Part shown: one piece after another, positions 45,960-58,383 of the stretch
Layout of the letters: each line of letters opens with the position of its first letter
Position numbering within the stretch: position 1 is the stretch's first letter
NCBI GenBank assembly: GCA_014529385.2
Contig: CM043970.1
Location: 65,983,996-66,047,995 of the forward strand
Length of the DNA stretch: 64,000 nucleotides
Direction: 5' to 3'
Origin: Adiantum capillus-veneris
Lineage: Eukaryota > Streptophyta > Polypodiopsida > Polypodiales > Pteridaceae
Translations under genes and position numbers: made by a program
The notes under the pieces: generated by a model
The model's input: the letters and a program-made list of their open reading frames with translations, nothing else
What the model was told of the DNA's origin: nothing
Databases searched by the model: none

Positions 45960-48900
45960 GGGTCTCGCCTGATCCAAAAATAGGTGAAGCGTTTTCAACG
46001 AGCTCCTTGGTAACAAAGAATGGATCAGTATGTTTTACAAAACTTGAAGATTTGAAGAGATGTGAGAGGCAATATGTGCATAATGTACAAATAGGCATGA
46101 AAAAGAGTGGGTTGCTAGAGCCTACTGAAAATGTTTTGGGTTTGTGTGAACAAGTTTCTTTTGTAGATACTATGGGTGAGCTTGATGCTATAATGGGGTC
46201 TAATTTGCATCTTGAAAATGAAGTTGTGGAAGTTTGCTCTATGGAAATGTATCAAGTAATAGAAGCCTTTAAAGAAAGATAAACAGTTGGCCCATAAGTC
46301 CATGTTGAAACTAAATACAAGAGTGTAGCAAAGAAGGTGAAACCAGTAGCTTCACCCTTACCACCCAACAACAGGGAAAAGATTGAGCAGACTTCTTTAC
46401 AACCAAGTTTGAGGAATCCTAAAAAGATTGGGCATACCTTCACAAAGGAGTCTTTCCAAGACTTGCAGATTGGTCGCAAGGAGTTTCTAACACAAGAGGA
46501 GACAAAGTGCTTCAAAGAAATGCTTTCAAAGCATGGTAAGGCTTTTGCATTTGAGCCACATGAGATAGGATGTGTTGATCCTTCTATTGTAGCTCCTATG
46601 GTAATTTTCACAATACCTCATGTGCCTTGGAATCTGCTGCCTATTCCAGTTCCAAAGGCTCATTTGCCAAAGTTAGTAGAGCGACTGAATGAGAAAATAA
46701 AAATGGGAATCTTGGAGCCTTCTTGTGCTCCATACTCAAACAAGTGGTTCACAGTTCCAAAGAAGAATGGTTCTCTATGCTTCATCCAAGATATGCAACC
46801 ACTGAACAAGGTGACAATTAGAAATGTAGGTACAGGTCCAATTGTGGATGAGTTTGCAGAGGCATTTGCAGGGAGGGCAATCTACTCAATGGGGGATCTC
46901 TACTCAAGGTATGATCAATTTCATCTTGCAATCAAAAGCAGAGACTTGACAACCATGAGGACACCTTTGGGTTTGGTAAGGATGTGTACCTTGCCATAGG
47001 GAGCAACCAATTCGGTTGCACATATGATGAATGGGATGAATAAGGTCTTACGTGACTTTATTCCTCAAATCACAATGCCTTTCATTGATGATTTGCCTAT
47101 CAAAGGATGTGAAGAAAGTGACAAAGATGAAGCTTTGGATCTCAAGGGATGTCGCAGGTTTGTGGTAAATCACATAAATAATTGTGATAAAATTTTGTCT
47201 ACGTTGGAAGAAGTGAATCTTACATTGTCAAGGAAAAAGTCTATGTTTGGTGTCAATGAAGTGCTTATTGTGGGGCACATGTGCGGGCCATATGGTAGGA
47301 AACCTTGTCCAACAAAGGTAGATGCCATCCAAAGAATGAAAGAAACGTGCACTAGCATCACTGAGGTTAGAAGGTTTCTGGGAGCATGTGTCTTCTATGT
47401 TATTTGGATTCCATATTATGCACATGTAGCTAATCCTCTTTATCAACTGCTTAGAAAGAATCAGAAGTTTAAATGGACAGAAGCACATGTAAAATCCATG
47501 AAAAAGCTAAAGGAGTTGCTCCAGTCAGCAACGACTTTGAGAAAGGTAGACTATGAGTGTCAAAGGCCAGTGATTGTGACAGTAGATACCAGTCCTACAG
47601 GGATTGGATGGGCAATAGGGCAAGATGACAAACAAGGACACAGGTATGTGGTAATATTTGGAGCAAAGGTACTAAGTGCTCGCCAAAGAAACTATCCACA
47701 GATAAAGAGAGAGTTATGGGGTATGGTTACAGCCTTGAAAAGTGGGAAAGAGTACCTAATTGGTGCATGTGTGGTTGTAGAAACAGATTGTCTATCACTT
47801 CTTGGGATGATTACAAGCTGCTCAACTCCAGACATTGCTATGTTGCGGTGGATTGCCTACATTAAGTCCTTAAATCCTGAGTTTAAGCACATTGCAGGTA
47901 AAGACAATACAGTGGCAGATATGCTATCAAGGGCAAGGTATGAAGATGAGCCACAAATGATTGACGAGGGAGATAATGTAGGCACAAAGTTCTATTCTAT
48001 CTCTCATGTCAAAGGTAACAATGTCTGCATGACTAATCTACTTGAATCATTCTTGAAAGAGCTTTATGAAGGTGATTGGCTTCTTATTGGAAGCTACTTG
48101 AGTACTCTAACAAAACAGGATGATTGGTCTGAACAAGGATTCAAGAGGATACGCAGGAAAGAATATGGGTACTTTTTGAGGGATGGTTACTTGTGGAAGC
48201 ATCCTAAACAAAAGGGTGCTACACCACAACGGGTTATATGTAAAAAAGAGACTCAAGTAAAGCTCATGCAAGAGTTTCATGAGAGTCTATGGGCTGGATA
48301 CAGGGGTGTGTGGGAAACCTTCTCCAAGTTGAAAGAAAAATACTGGTGGAAGGGTATGTATAAAGATGTATCTCAATTTGTAGAGTCATGTGTAACTTGT
48401 CAAATGTATTCAAATGTCCGACATCGTGATGGATTGCAACCTACATATCCACTAGCCATGCACTATAAATGGGTTGTGGATCTAGTCACAATGCCTCTAG
48501 GACTCTGGCGGATGAGATACTTGGTTCTTGCACGAGAGGACCTAACTAACCAGGTTGAAGGAAGAGCATTAAGAGCTAAAACCACAGAAGCTGTGTGCAA
48601 ATTCCTTCTTGATGAGGTGATTTTCCGTTATGGTTGTGTGGGAAAAATCACTGCAGATAGAGGTGAACTGGATGCCGAAGAAGCAAGGGAGTTCTTTTCT
48701 AGATTAGGAATCAAGCTTTCTCTTACTACAGCTTACAACCCTGAAGGCAATGGAAAGAGTGAAAGGCATCCTCCTATCATCAAAGCTTTGGCCAAGGCTT
48801 GCGAAGGAAGAGTTGGTGAGTGGCCAAAACTGTTACCATATGCTTTATGGGCTGATCGTACAACACATATCTCAGTAATTGGCTACATGCCTACGGAGCT

Positions 48901-49453
48901 AATGTATGGTCAAAAGCCAGTGATGCCGATTGAAGATACAATTCCCACATGGAATGTACTACCTTGGCAAGAGGGGGTTAGTAGGGAAGATCTCCTTGCA
49001 CTGCGTATAAGGCAGCTAGAGAGAAGACCTGGAGACATTGAAGCTGCAAAAGAACGACTCAAAAATGCAAGGTTGAAAAACATGGAATACTTTGATAAGC
49101 GACATCGACTCAGGAGAAAAGAAATTGACAAAGGTGACTAGGTTTTGGTGTATGATAGTAGCCTTGATAACCAGCACACAGTCATGCGTAAGTTTTCAAA
49201 AAGATGGTTTGGACCGTATGTTGTAGAGCATGTGCATGAAAATGCTACTTACAGCTTGTCTGAACCATATGGTACAAAATTAAAGATTCCCATTGCAGGA
49301 AAAAGGATCAAAATGTTTAAGAGAAGAGGAGACAATGATCCAGAAGATGTCGATGAGGAAGAAGAGCAAACCACAGGTAAAGATCAAAGTGAAGATGAAG
49401 ATTTGGAATCATCCAGTGAAGAAGAAAGCAAGGAAGATGTACAAGAGGGCTGA
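45960..49453 (+). pseudogene. Reverse transcriptase, RNase H and integrase of element F
   Basis: One frame from about 45960 to 49453 interrupted by stops at 46280, 46292, 46997 and 49139. RT with VPKKNGSLCFIQDMQPLN, YSMGDLYSRYDQFHL, TPLG and FIDDLP (Asp pair 47087-47092). RNase H with VDTSPTGIGWAI, KRELWG and AGKDNTVADMLSR. Integrase with HESLWAGYRG..CVTC, VVDLVT (Asp 48479), TADRGE (Asp 48656), GKSER (Glu 48761), then SKRWFGPYVV. In the zinc region the second His of the usual GH motif is Tyr. The C-terminus is acidic. No second RNase H. Confidence 0.87.
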
Positions 49454-49497
49454 TCTTACAAAGAAATAATGTGGCACATACCAGAGGATGTGCAGGT

Positions 49498-49511
49498 TTA
49501 GAGGGGGTGGA
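49498..49511 (+). other. Polypurine tract of element F
   Basis: agagggggtgga directly before the TG of the 3' LTR. Confidence 0.8.
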
Positions 49512-50892
49512 TGTCGTGCTGTGACACATACATAGTGGGAACGCATGCTACAAGATCTATCTTATAACTTTTTAGATACATAATTATCTTTCCTATAATG
49601 TACATATGCATATTTAAGTATAATAATAAGCCTTCTATCTCATCCTATTATTTTTCTCAAGGGTAACCTATCCTTACTTTACCATCAGAAAATACTATGG
49701 GAAAAGCTCAATAGCTCCGCCTCTTTAACTTGGGGCAAAAAGCATTGATTCTTTATTTCTACTATCTCATTATCATCTCACACCCTAGCTAGATCCTATA
49801 TCTATGGTAAACTCCAATATATATATATATATATTCTATGTATTTTTTATACTTTTCTTATATTTCTTTTTAAATAGATACTAGGAGGGAATCAAATCCT
49901 AGTGGGACACTAGGTGGCATGATTTCAAAGATACACTTATTTTAATGCATTATTGCAAGCATGATTACAAAACTTTGTCAAGGAGCAATGTCATGCTTTC
50001 ATATGGCATGAGGTGTCCTTTGGAATTAAATGAAAGTTTAGGCTAAGGGGACCACGGGAAGACTTTTGCTGCCAGAAATGGACCCTATTTTGATGAATTT
50101 TTTACACAAGGTTCCAATCCGAATTGGAAAATGATTTTAAAATAAAAATCGTAGCTAATGAGCTGAAGTTTCTGCCCATATTTTTACTTTTTTATTTGGA
50201 GCCACGGTTGAGGAGATATTATCAAAATACTAGACCCCAGTCTGCCCACATCATGCAGGGACAGCTCATTTTCAACTTTTCCAATTCCTATTCACACTGG
50301 CTCCTCTCTTCTTGTGTAAACCCTTGGGGGTTCTCTTCACCTATAAAAGGGGACCTCTTCTTCCTTGAAAAGAAACTCAAGCATTCAAGCCATTGATGAG
50401 AGGAATTCTTGAGGGAGTAAGTAGTAATGCCTAATTGTACTTAGCCCAATTAACATAAGCCCAAGCCTACACTTTCTCCTAGAGGAAGACTAGCCATTCT
50501 TGTACGCTATCCTTGGAAGATCAACTCTAATCAAAGAAGGTGTTGTACTTGGCGTATCAATCAACGTTGAATTCTTCCCTCTTCTTCTCTCTCCCATCAA
50601 TAATGGTGCCGAAGGGTTTCAAGTAAGATGTGTTCTACATTGATGTTTTCTTGATTTCTTGTTGTTTTCATTTTCATCTCTAATCCAACATATATATATG
50701 TATCTAATCTCATCTCCTTAACCAAACCTATCTCTCTCATTCTTAGTAATTCATCCTCTCTAGGTTCTCTTTGCTACAGGTACATCTCTCCCCATAGTAT
50801 CCTTATTGCCTACGGGCAAGAATAGGGCTTGGGAGGGAAACTTCTCATCTCTTCACTTCTCTCATATCTACATTTCTCACATACTATCCTAG

Positions 50893-51112
50893 ATGAATAG
50901 CCCACATGATGATCATTTCTATCGCTTTCACTCTATACGATCTATTAGAATTAAGGTATGGATTAGCCGTAAAATACACTTTTCAACAACGTATAGTGTT
51001 TCTCTTCGGCCCTGAAAGGCTCAATGAATTACTTCTATCACCGGATCCCATCATACTACCTCTCATAGACTATAATTTTTCTTTTGATGTAAGCGTAGTT
51101 ATCTTGCTATGA
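50893..51112 (+). pseudogene. Small accessory frame 1 in the 3' LTR of F, frameshifted
   Basis: Corresponds to 42872-43090, but one extra T near 50981 (cacttttcaac against cactttcaac) breaks the frame. The C-terminal two thirds are intact in the next frame. Confidence 0.8.
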
Positions 51113-51321
51113 ACCAATAGGATTTGTACACACAATTAATCCCAATCACTAGACAAAATATATATATTATGGTAAGCACAAAACTACAATTCCAAAGAAC
51201 AATTCGTAGCCTATTTGGTCAACCAAGATTGAATGCCATTAACTCATCCATTAACCCTTTCATATTACCCATGATACGATATGACCATAGCCTTGATGTT
51301 TTCATCTTCGTATTGTTTTGA
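51109..51321 (+). pseudogene. Small accessory frame 2 in the 3' LTR of F
   Basis: Same as 43087-43299, including the TAG codon 4. It has a few replacement differences (for example VSTK for ISTK). Confidence 0.7.
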
Positions 51322-51522
51322 CATTCTCTTTTGCGTTCTTTCTTTGTGTGTGTGAGTACAAGAGAGAAAGAGTGAGTCTTCTTTGATTGCATTTCTTTCC
51401 AAAACCTAGTCTTCATGGCATCTATGGTTTAACTCCTTCATATAGTTTTTGTTGAGTTCTCTCACAAACTCTCACAGCCATAAGCCCGGTGCTTTCCTGG
51501 CAAGACCGCAAATTTCTCGACA

Positions 51523-53100
51523 ACGCAGACCAAGCTCTCCGATAAACAAATGAGGTGGGCAAATTTCCTTTCGCAATTTCTTTTTAATATTCCTCACATT
51601 GCTGGCAAGCATAATCAAGTATCCGATGCACTCTCAAGACGGCCGAGAGTGAATGCGGTTTCCATAGCAACTCACAATGATCTATCTTCTATGATAGATG
51701 AGTATGCTATTGATCCCGATTTTAGAGATGTGATTTCAGCCCTTGCATTAGGGAAGAAAGAGGAACCATTTACTTTACAACATGGTTATCTTCTCTATGG
51801 CAATAGACTATGTGTTACTAGCTTACTACGTGAGAAAATAATATATGAATCTCATGCTCCTCCTTATGCAGGGCATAGAGGGATTCAGTCTAACCTAAAA
51901 GGGATTTAAATATATTTCTATTGTCCTACCATGAAACCAAACATGTAGGAGTATGTTTCTAAATGTGTGGTATGCCAAAAGATGAAGTTTGATAGAGGGA
52001 AGCAACTTAGATTGCTTCAATCTTTTCCAATCCCTAATCCACCATGGGAGAGCATATCCATGGATTTTATCTTTGGATTTCCTAATTCTATCCATGGGAA
52101 TACGGGAATATGGACGATAGTAGACAGGTTCAGTAAACAAGCTCATTTTATACATGTCAAAAAGACTATCAAAGCCCATCAAATGGCAACCCTATTCATT
52201 TCACAAATCTTCAAGTACCATGGCTTGCCAATGTCCATAGTGTCGGATAGAGATCCTAGAATGACCAGTAATATCTAGAAGGGTCTCTTTGAGAATTTAG
52301 GGACAAGGCTAAACTTCTCTTCGGCCTATCACCCACAAACGGATGGCCAACGTGAAATAGCTAACCTAAAAATTCTTGATCTACTAAAAACCTATGTAAC
52401 GGAAGTAGATCAAAGATCCCAATGGGAGAAGTACTTACCCTTAGTGGAGTATGCCTACAATAACACTGTACATACTTCCACGGGAAAAACACCTTTTGAG
52501 GTAATTGAGGGAAGATCAAAAAGTCCCCTGCTACTTAAGGTACACGGGAAGATCTTTGTTGCAGATGAGTATAGCAGAGACCTACAAGAATCTTTCCAAA
52601 AGATTAAGGATGCTATCTCTATCTCACAGAAAAGGAAAAAGGTTGCTGCCGACAAGCACAGAAGAGACCAAGCATTTAAAGAAAATGATTGGGTCTTATT
52701 AAAATCTCCCAAGGCTCGATTAAGGCACACGACGGGTAAAAATCCTACGGGACACCAAAAAGTACTATGCTAAGGTAGCAAAAAGGTACTATGGTCCCTT
52801 CCAAATTCTTAGGCCAATCAATGAGATGGCCTATCAACTCAAGTTGCCCAGCCATTGGCTCATACACAATGCTTTCCATGGGAGCCTACTAAGGCCTTAC
52901 AAGGGAGAGCCACCTCAAGAACCAACTATTGAGGACCCACCGGAGATCGAGGACCAAGAAGAGGTGTTGCAGTCCGAGTCCATTCTCCCACATAAAGACA
53001 AGGTACTAAGAGGCGGTAAGACTATCCGACGATACCCTATATGCTAGATGGATGCAAGGCATACAACTAAAGGATAACCTAAACCTTTTCAATGCTTAGA
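51523..53100 (+). pseudogene. RNase H end, integrase and damaged chromodomain of element E
   Basis: Continues E right of F: KLSDKQMRW, HIAGKHNQVSDALSRRP (51550-51909). The integrase then has HAPPYAGHRG, CVVCQK at about 51970, SMDFIFG, SDRDPRM at about 52245, HPQTDGQ at about 52330, YAYNNTVHTSTG at about 52450, and HNAFHGSLLRPYKG at about 52865. Stops occur at about 51907, 51946 and 52276, with a frame change near 52760. In the tail, about 26 bases corresponding to the YLIKFKNY core of A are missing near 53035, so the chromodomain is destroyed. Confidence 0.83.
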
Positions 53101-53470
53101 ATGCTTCCCTAGAGTAAGAAAATGTACAAATGTTAAAAATGAACAAAGTTTTTGTCGTATAAGACTCTCTTTTTCTTTATTGTGCACAGATGTGAAGTAG
53201 TATGCATGCTTAGATCAAGTTTGCGGAGACAACGTCTCCCAAACACCAAGTAGAGCTTGTCACTCTACTATGGAAGATTGATAGGACTAATGTGCAAACA
53301 TGCTTGCGGCAGCTTAGCCTCTCAAGCGCCAAATGGACTAGTCTTTTATTCTGGAACAATGTCGTAGGGTAACATAGGGATCCTCTACCCACTAGGAAAA
53401 GGACTAATGAATATGCTTTATCTTCTCTACCCCATAGTCGAGGACGACTATGATTTCAAGAGAGCGATAA
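53101..53470 (+). other. 3' untranslated region of element E
   Basis: Noncoding, homologous to 10396-10751 of A, ending with the purine-rich caagagagcgataa before the LTR. Confidence 0.7.
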
Positions 53471-54991
53471 TGTCATAATAACTAATATCTAAATCTCCTA
53501 AATGATTTTCTCATGTTAAACTGATCATTTGATATGGGGAAGTACCAGGGGAGAAAAAGTTAAAATATTGGTTAAGCTGGCACACCGGCCATAGTAGGGA
53601 TCCAAAGGGGGGGGGCATCTGCAAAAGAGCAATGCGCAACAATGGGCTTAAAAGACCCTAAGGTTCAGCCCATTAAGACTTCCAAAATGCTAAGGTTCCA
53701 AAATTCAAAGGTTGTGTCCAATGATCAAAAGCTTAGGAAATTGGATGCTTTGTGTGTGTCCCAAAAAGTCTTCACAACTCCTACATAGGAGGGGGCGATC
53801 CCAAGAAGTAGAGGATGAGAGAGAAACACACGCACACACTCACAAGCTTCCTTTGTAAGCAAGGGGAAAGAGAGACACATGTCAGTTCCCTAGCCTAGAT
53901 GCCCACAAGGTGTACTCAAATCATATTGGATGGCCATGGAGGTGGACCAATGAGAATTAAGCTAGAGTAAATCTAGTTTAATCAATTTAAAAACACTTAA
54001 TAAAAGAACCAATAAGAATTAAGCTCTCTAGAAGACTATTGGACAGTCTCCCAGGGGGTCCAATGAGCATTCAACAGCCCAATGGCTTGCCTGATTCCTA
54101 TTGTCCAGGAGGCAAAGGGTCCAATGAGAGTTTAGTTGCATTTATTAGTTACCTAAAATCTCACATAAGGGGAAAGGGGGACACATTTATGCTCTTGAAA
54201 TTCCATTGGCTTAGGCCCGGGGAGGTCCAATGAGGTGCTAGCAAGAGCAAATAGCAAGAGGGGTCGACCAAGAGAGAGAGGAAGCTGATTTTTCAAAGGA
54301 AATTATCCACACACGCTGACAGAAGCTCATGTGTAGAGTAACAAGAATCTCTCTCTCTTCTCAAGCTTTAATGGAAAGCTTATCACCTACTCCAAGCTTG
54401 TGAGAAGGGAGGCCTACACCACCAACTCTTGGCTTTGTGATGCAAATCCAACCAAGAGCCAAGCTTCAATGCATGCTCATCTCCTCTACCATGTTAATTA
54501 TTAGGCTAAGCTATGGTAATATGAGTAATTATGTGAGGAGATGTACATCTTTCTCGTAAGACTACTCGTTCTTCCTCTCAATCTACTCTCATACCCCGCT
54601 AGCTCTCATGATCTTCGAAGGTGTGTGAGTTCTTGGGTCTGAGACCGTGAGGGAATTGATGTTGTGTTTGATAAGTACGTGTTTTGCTTAGTGCTTGAAG
54701 TTTCCATCTTCATTGTTCTAGCTAGTATTGAAGGAACACAAAGAATTGTATTGTAAAATGTCTCTCTTGATGGGAGAAACCATAATACAAAGCCTTTTGG
54801 AGGGGGGACTGGCTCCATGCAAATCCGATCCTCAACTGTTGTCAATTACTTAATTTCTCTCTCTTTTGAAGTATTGTTCATGCTATCTAACTAGGTGTTA
54901 TGCTTTTTGTTGCTCTCTCCACCCAAGCACTCTTGCTATTCTCATTAGGAATCTATTCTAATGAAATGCTCACTATGTTCATGCTATTTTT
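53471..54991 (+). repeat. 3' LTR of element E
   Basis: Starts tgtcataataactaat like the A LTR (10752). Similarity to A continues through gatgcaaatccaaccaagag (about 54440) and gtattgttcatgc (about 54873). The end is placed near 54991 (gcgaca) but is not certain, as no second copy or target duplication is visible. Confidence 0.7.
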
Positions 54992-55969
54992 TGCGACACA
55001 CAAGTTACTGGCCATTAAATGTTACATGAATGGCCGCTTGAAAGCAAGCTATTTTGTTCCTGGAGATTCTGACGAGCAGCTGAATAAATAAAAAGAAAGG
55101 ATATTTTTAATAATAGTGAGGGACAGCCAAATAAAAGGCGGGCTGGTGATTTGCAGCACAAGGCGGAGCAGATTTCAAGGGCCGTAAGAAAAGACGAGGT
55201 GGATAGAGCCTTGAGGGAGTGCAGGGCCGTGGAGTAGGGACAACAAAGCGCTAAGGAGTGATCTCAAGTGGCCGCTGTGAGAGTGCAGTGAGTTAGATGA
55301 GAACGTGGGAGAAGAGGAGCCGCTTATGTAGGCGATCTGTAGGAGAAGGAGAATGGCGACATCAGCACCAAAAAAACACGCCTCATTGTCACAGGCGTCC
55401 AATCAGTCTTAACCTCCTCGTGGCTTCCTGCCGACTTCTACGCTGACAAAGTTTCCCTTAACATCATCAGTGGACAAAGAGAAGCTTGAAGCTAAATGTA
55501 GGAAGGTGGCATTGCACAAAGCAGAAGGAGGATACAAAGCGGCATAACAGAAAGGAGAAAAACAAGAAGAGGAAGAGTTATGTGGTTTATTAGAAAACAA
55601 GGCTGGCACTAAATTGCCAACGGCGGCACTGCCTCTGTGTGTGTGTGTGTGTGTGTGAGAGTGAGAGAAAGAGAGAGAGAGAGAGAGAGAGATGGGGGGG
55701 AGATTTGGTTATACTTAGTCACAGAGAAATAGGGAAATGGTCTCATTTTTTGCATTGGATTGTAGAGAGACACAGGAACACACAAGGTGGAAAGAGAGGG
55801 AGGGAGGCAATGTCAAAATTGAAATGTTAAAATGAAAGCATGTGGAGTTGATATTTTAACGTAGACATGCGGCGAGTAGTTGAGTACCTGATATGATAAC
55901 ATGTGTCCTTGATGTGAAGGTAGAAGAAGCTGACAATGGGATTGTGTGTATGAGCTAGTGGCCGTCAAG
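54992..55969. other. Spacer with microsatellite and possible gene fragments
   Basis: No confirmed gene. A GT run followed by a GA run lies at 55638-55691. From 54992 to 55091 a frame ends ...SYFVPGDSDEQLNK, and from 55088 to 55237 another open frame is charged and helical (HKAEQISRAVRKDEVDRAL). They could be captured or residual exons. The 3' terminus of the Helentron should lie here but I could not identify it. Confidence 0.4.
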
Positions 55970-56803
55970 AAGCTTTCAAAATGTCATAGTACTGCATGGG
56001 AGATTTCTTTGTAAGTACGGATTTGATCCCAGTAAGGCAAAGATATGCAAAGTGCAGTGGAAGAGGTTTACCTGTCGTTGGTGGTGTTGTACAGGGAACG
56101 TAGTTGTTGTTGTTTTTGGTTTTGAGGGATATGTATATGAGATCGTGATCTGTCCAATATGCTGGGTAATTTTTTGATATGATTTGATTTTCTGCAAAGT
56201 TTGTCCATATATGATCCAGTTGAGATTTGTAGATTGTTGTTGGTCCGATGTTTAGTAAGTTGGAACTTGTGTTCTGTCATTATGGAGATAAGAGTATCTC
56301 GATCTCTTAATTGCCGAAGGTAGTCAATGTTGAAATAGCCCAACACAAAAGTTTTCATTGGTTGGATTGTGCGTTGCAAGGTGCTGCTCAGAGTTTCAAA
56401 GAATGTGTGTGTGTCTTTGTTGGTCGGCGAGCGATATAAGTTAACAATTTTGACTGCTTGGTTAGTATCTGTCAAAAGCAATGTTTCAATGATTTCGTGG
56501 TTTGGATGTTTGTGTATTGATGTGGTTGATAGTGTGTAGTTTTTATTATACAGTGTGATTGTGTTATTTTGTGGAGGGCAAGAAATTGCATTGTATAATG
56601 TTAGCTTATTTGTTATGATGGAGTCGGTGTCTTTTGCTTCTTGCAGACAAATGATGTCACTATATCTATAAAGTGGGTGTGCCTTTAAGTCCTCAAAATA
56701 CTTAGATAGTGATCTAGTTTTTAGAGTACTTATGATGGTTGTTTGATCTCTGTTTAGGAAAAATGGGTCTATTGAGAATTTCCATATGCCTTCTGTGGAC
56801 AAT
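55970..56803 (-). pseudogene. AP-like endonuclease domain of the Helentron
   Basis: Exonuclease-endonuclease-phosphatase fold: DIICLQEA near 56650, VNLYRSPT near 56440, GYFNIDYL near 56330 (Asp of the usual GDFN is Tyr). The C-terminal DHIWTN and WTDHDLIY motifs lie in another frame at about 56130-56215, after a one-base frameshift near 56210. It follows the helicase directly and was probably one polypeptide with it. In related elements this domain is thought to nick DNA, but its role is not settled. Confidence 0.85.
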
Positions 56804-56809
56804 CTGTGA

Positions 56810-58383
56810 TCTTCATTTAGTACATCTTGATCCAGTGAGAAATTTCTAGCTTGTAACGGTTGTAAGAGAAATAGTCTTTGGTTCTAACTCTAGATAATGC
56901 TGTGTAGACTAACCCATGTGTGTGTGCTTTGTCAGGTGAGAAGGCCATGGTGTCTAGAGATAACCCTTGGGATCGATGGACAGTTCTTCCTGATGCTTGT
57001 TGAATGGGAAATTGTGTTCTGAATAGTTTGGTTGTGTTTGTATTTGATATATGGAACTCCTTTGTGATTGGAAAAATACATGTCCATGTAGATTTTATGT
57101 TATCAGTATAAAGATGGTGGTATTTTTGGCGTGTTTGATTGCCAACATTTGTATTTAGAAATTGTATCCAAATAATTGTTTGGTTCTTGTAAGTTGATAT
57201 TGTCTAAAAATGCCCATCGGCACCATTGACAAGGCCATCTGCTATGTCATAATTTCCTGAGCAAAGCTCAACGAGCATTGTTGGTTTAAGCTTGAGACTT
57301 TTTTGAAGGCCTGCTGTTTTTTTAACGTCTTGTGCAATTCCAGAAGGCAATGTTGGAGGGGAGTCTATTGCTATTAGGGTATATGTTGGGCCTTCAATTT
57401 CTTGGAACAATAAATTATTATGTTCTTGTGTTTTTTGCTGCATGTAAAACAGGTGTGGCATGTGAATATTGTATGTTTCTTTTGCAAGGCATCTGTTGTT
57501 CATGTAGTCAATATCTTGGATATCATGGGTGTTTTTCCTTATTTTATTCAAAATGTTTACAAATGTGGGGTCTGTTTGGCGCATGACTTGTGTGAGTTCG
57601 TACTTTTTGAATTTTTCTCGCCATAAATTTGTGTGCATCGGTGTAATGTCTTTGAAAATCCATTTGTCTTTGACAGGTGGAAGTTGGTATAAGTCACCAA
57701 AACATATGACATGTAGCCCTCCAAAGGGTAAATGATGTGTGTGATGGATTGTCTGTAGCCTTTTATTGATGTGTGTCCACATTGTTGCACCTACCAGTGA
57801 GATCTCGTCCGATAACAACTACTTTTAGCTCGCTATAATTTTTTGTCAAAGTATCCAATTGTTCGTCCAGCACCTGTGTGAGCACATTTTGATTGATGGG
57901 TATATGTAATCCAGAGTGTATCGTTGTTCCGTCTATGTTGTATGCCGCTTTTCCCGTGAATGCTAGTTTGAGTACTTTGGTTTTAAGTGGGTCACTTTTG
58001 TGGACTGTATTGTAGAATCTTGTTAGGTGCTCGACAAGTGTTTTCAGTACTGTTGTTTTTCCGGTGCCAGCGCCTCCTGTGATGAAGGCACATATTTGTT
58101 GTTTGGTTTCATATGTGATTTTGAACATGATATCATCAAATATGCAGCGTTGTTCGAGATTGAATTTCCTAATATTTTTTAAATGATCTTGTGTATTGAG
58201 CTGAATTGTTTGTGCAGGGATTAATTGAATTTTTTGTGAGCTCTTTGTTTTTCTATGTGGATTTTCAAAGTCAAGGTTGAGGTCATAGCTCTCTATGTTC
58301 TGTGTGTTGGTAATATTGATGTGGTCCATGGTTTGTTCGTATGTGTCTTCTTCATATGCTTGTAATGGTATATTTTCTAATTC
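56810..58383 (-). pseudogene. PIF1-family helicase domain of the Helentron
   Basis: Superfamily 1B DNA helicase that unwinds DNA during rolling-circle transposition. Walker A GGAGTGKTT at about 58050-58078; AFTGKAAYNIDGTTIHS at about 57930; Walker B DEISLVG at about 57795 in a shifted frame; FGDLYQLPPVKD at about 57690; QVMRQTDP at about 57585; DGLVNGA at about 57220; RTVHRSQGLSLD at about 56970; and GLVYTALSRVR at about 56910 in the frame after 57200. Frameshifts occur near 57803 and 57200. A single stop at 58384 separates it from Rep in the same frame. Confidence 0.92.

Larger units (their letters stand above)
41497..51522 (+). mobile_element. Element F: Ty3-type retrotransposon with 2-kb LTRs
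   Basis: 10026 bases. LTRs 41497-43500 and 49512-51522, target duplication acgc. Gag, protease, RT, RNase H and integrase are present in that order (Ty3 type), without the second RNase H seen in B, C and D. The LTRs contain two small accessory frames. Pol decay consists mostly of stop codons. The lineage within Ty3 is not assigned; the RT (FIDDLPIKG) and Gag differ strongly from A to E. Confidence 0.94.
49512..51522 (+). repeat. 3' LTR of element F
   Basis: 2011 bases, close to the 5' copy. A longer TA run lies near 49820, and single-base differences are scattered along it. Confidence 0.95.
41371..54991 (+). mobile_element. Element E: 5'-truncated Ty3 chromovirus split by F
   Basis: Same family as element A. 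Only the end of RNase H, integrase, damaged chromodomain tail, 3' untranslated region and 3' LTR remain. It starts abruptly where the 3' LTR of A ends and is interrupted by F at 41497-51522 (duplication acgc, 41493-41496 and 51523-51526). LTR, gag, protease and RT parts on the left are absent, so truncation preceded or accompanied the junction with A. Confidence 0.8.
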
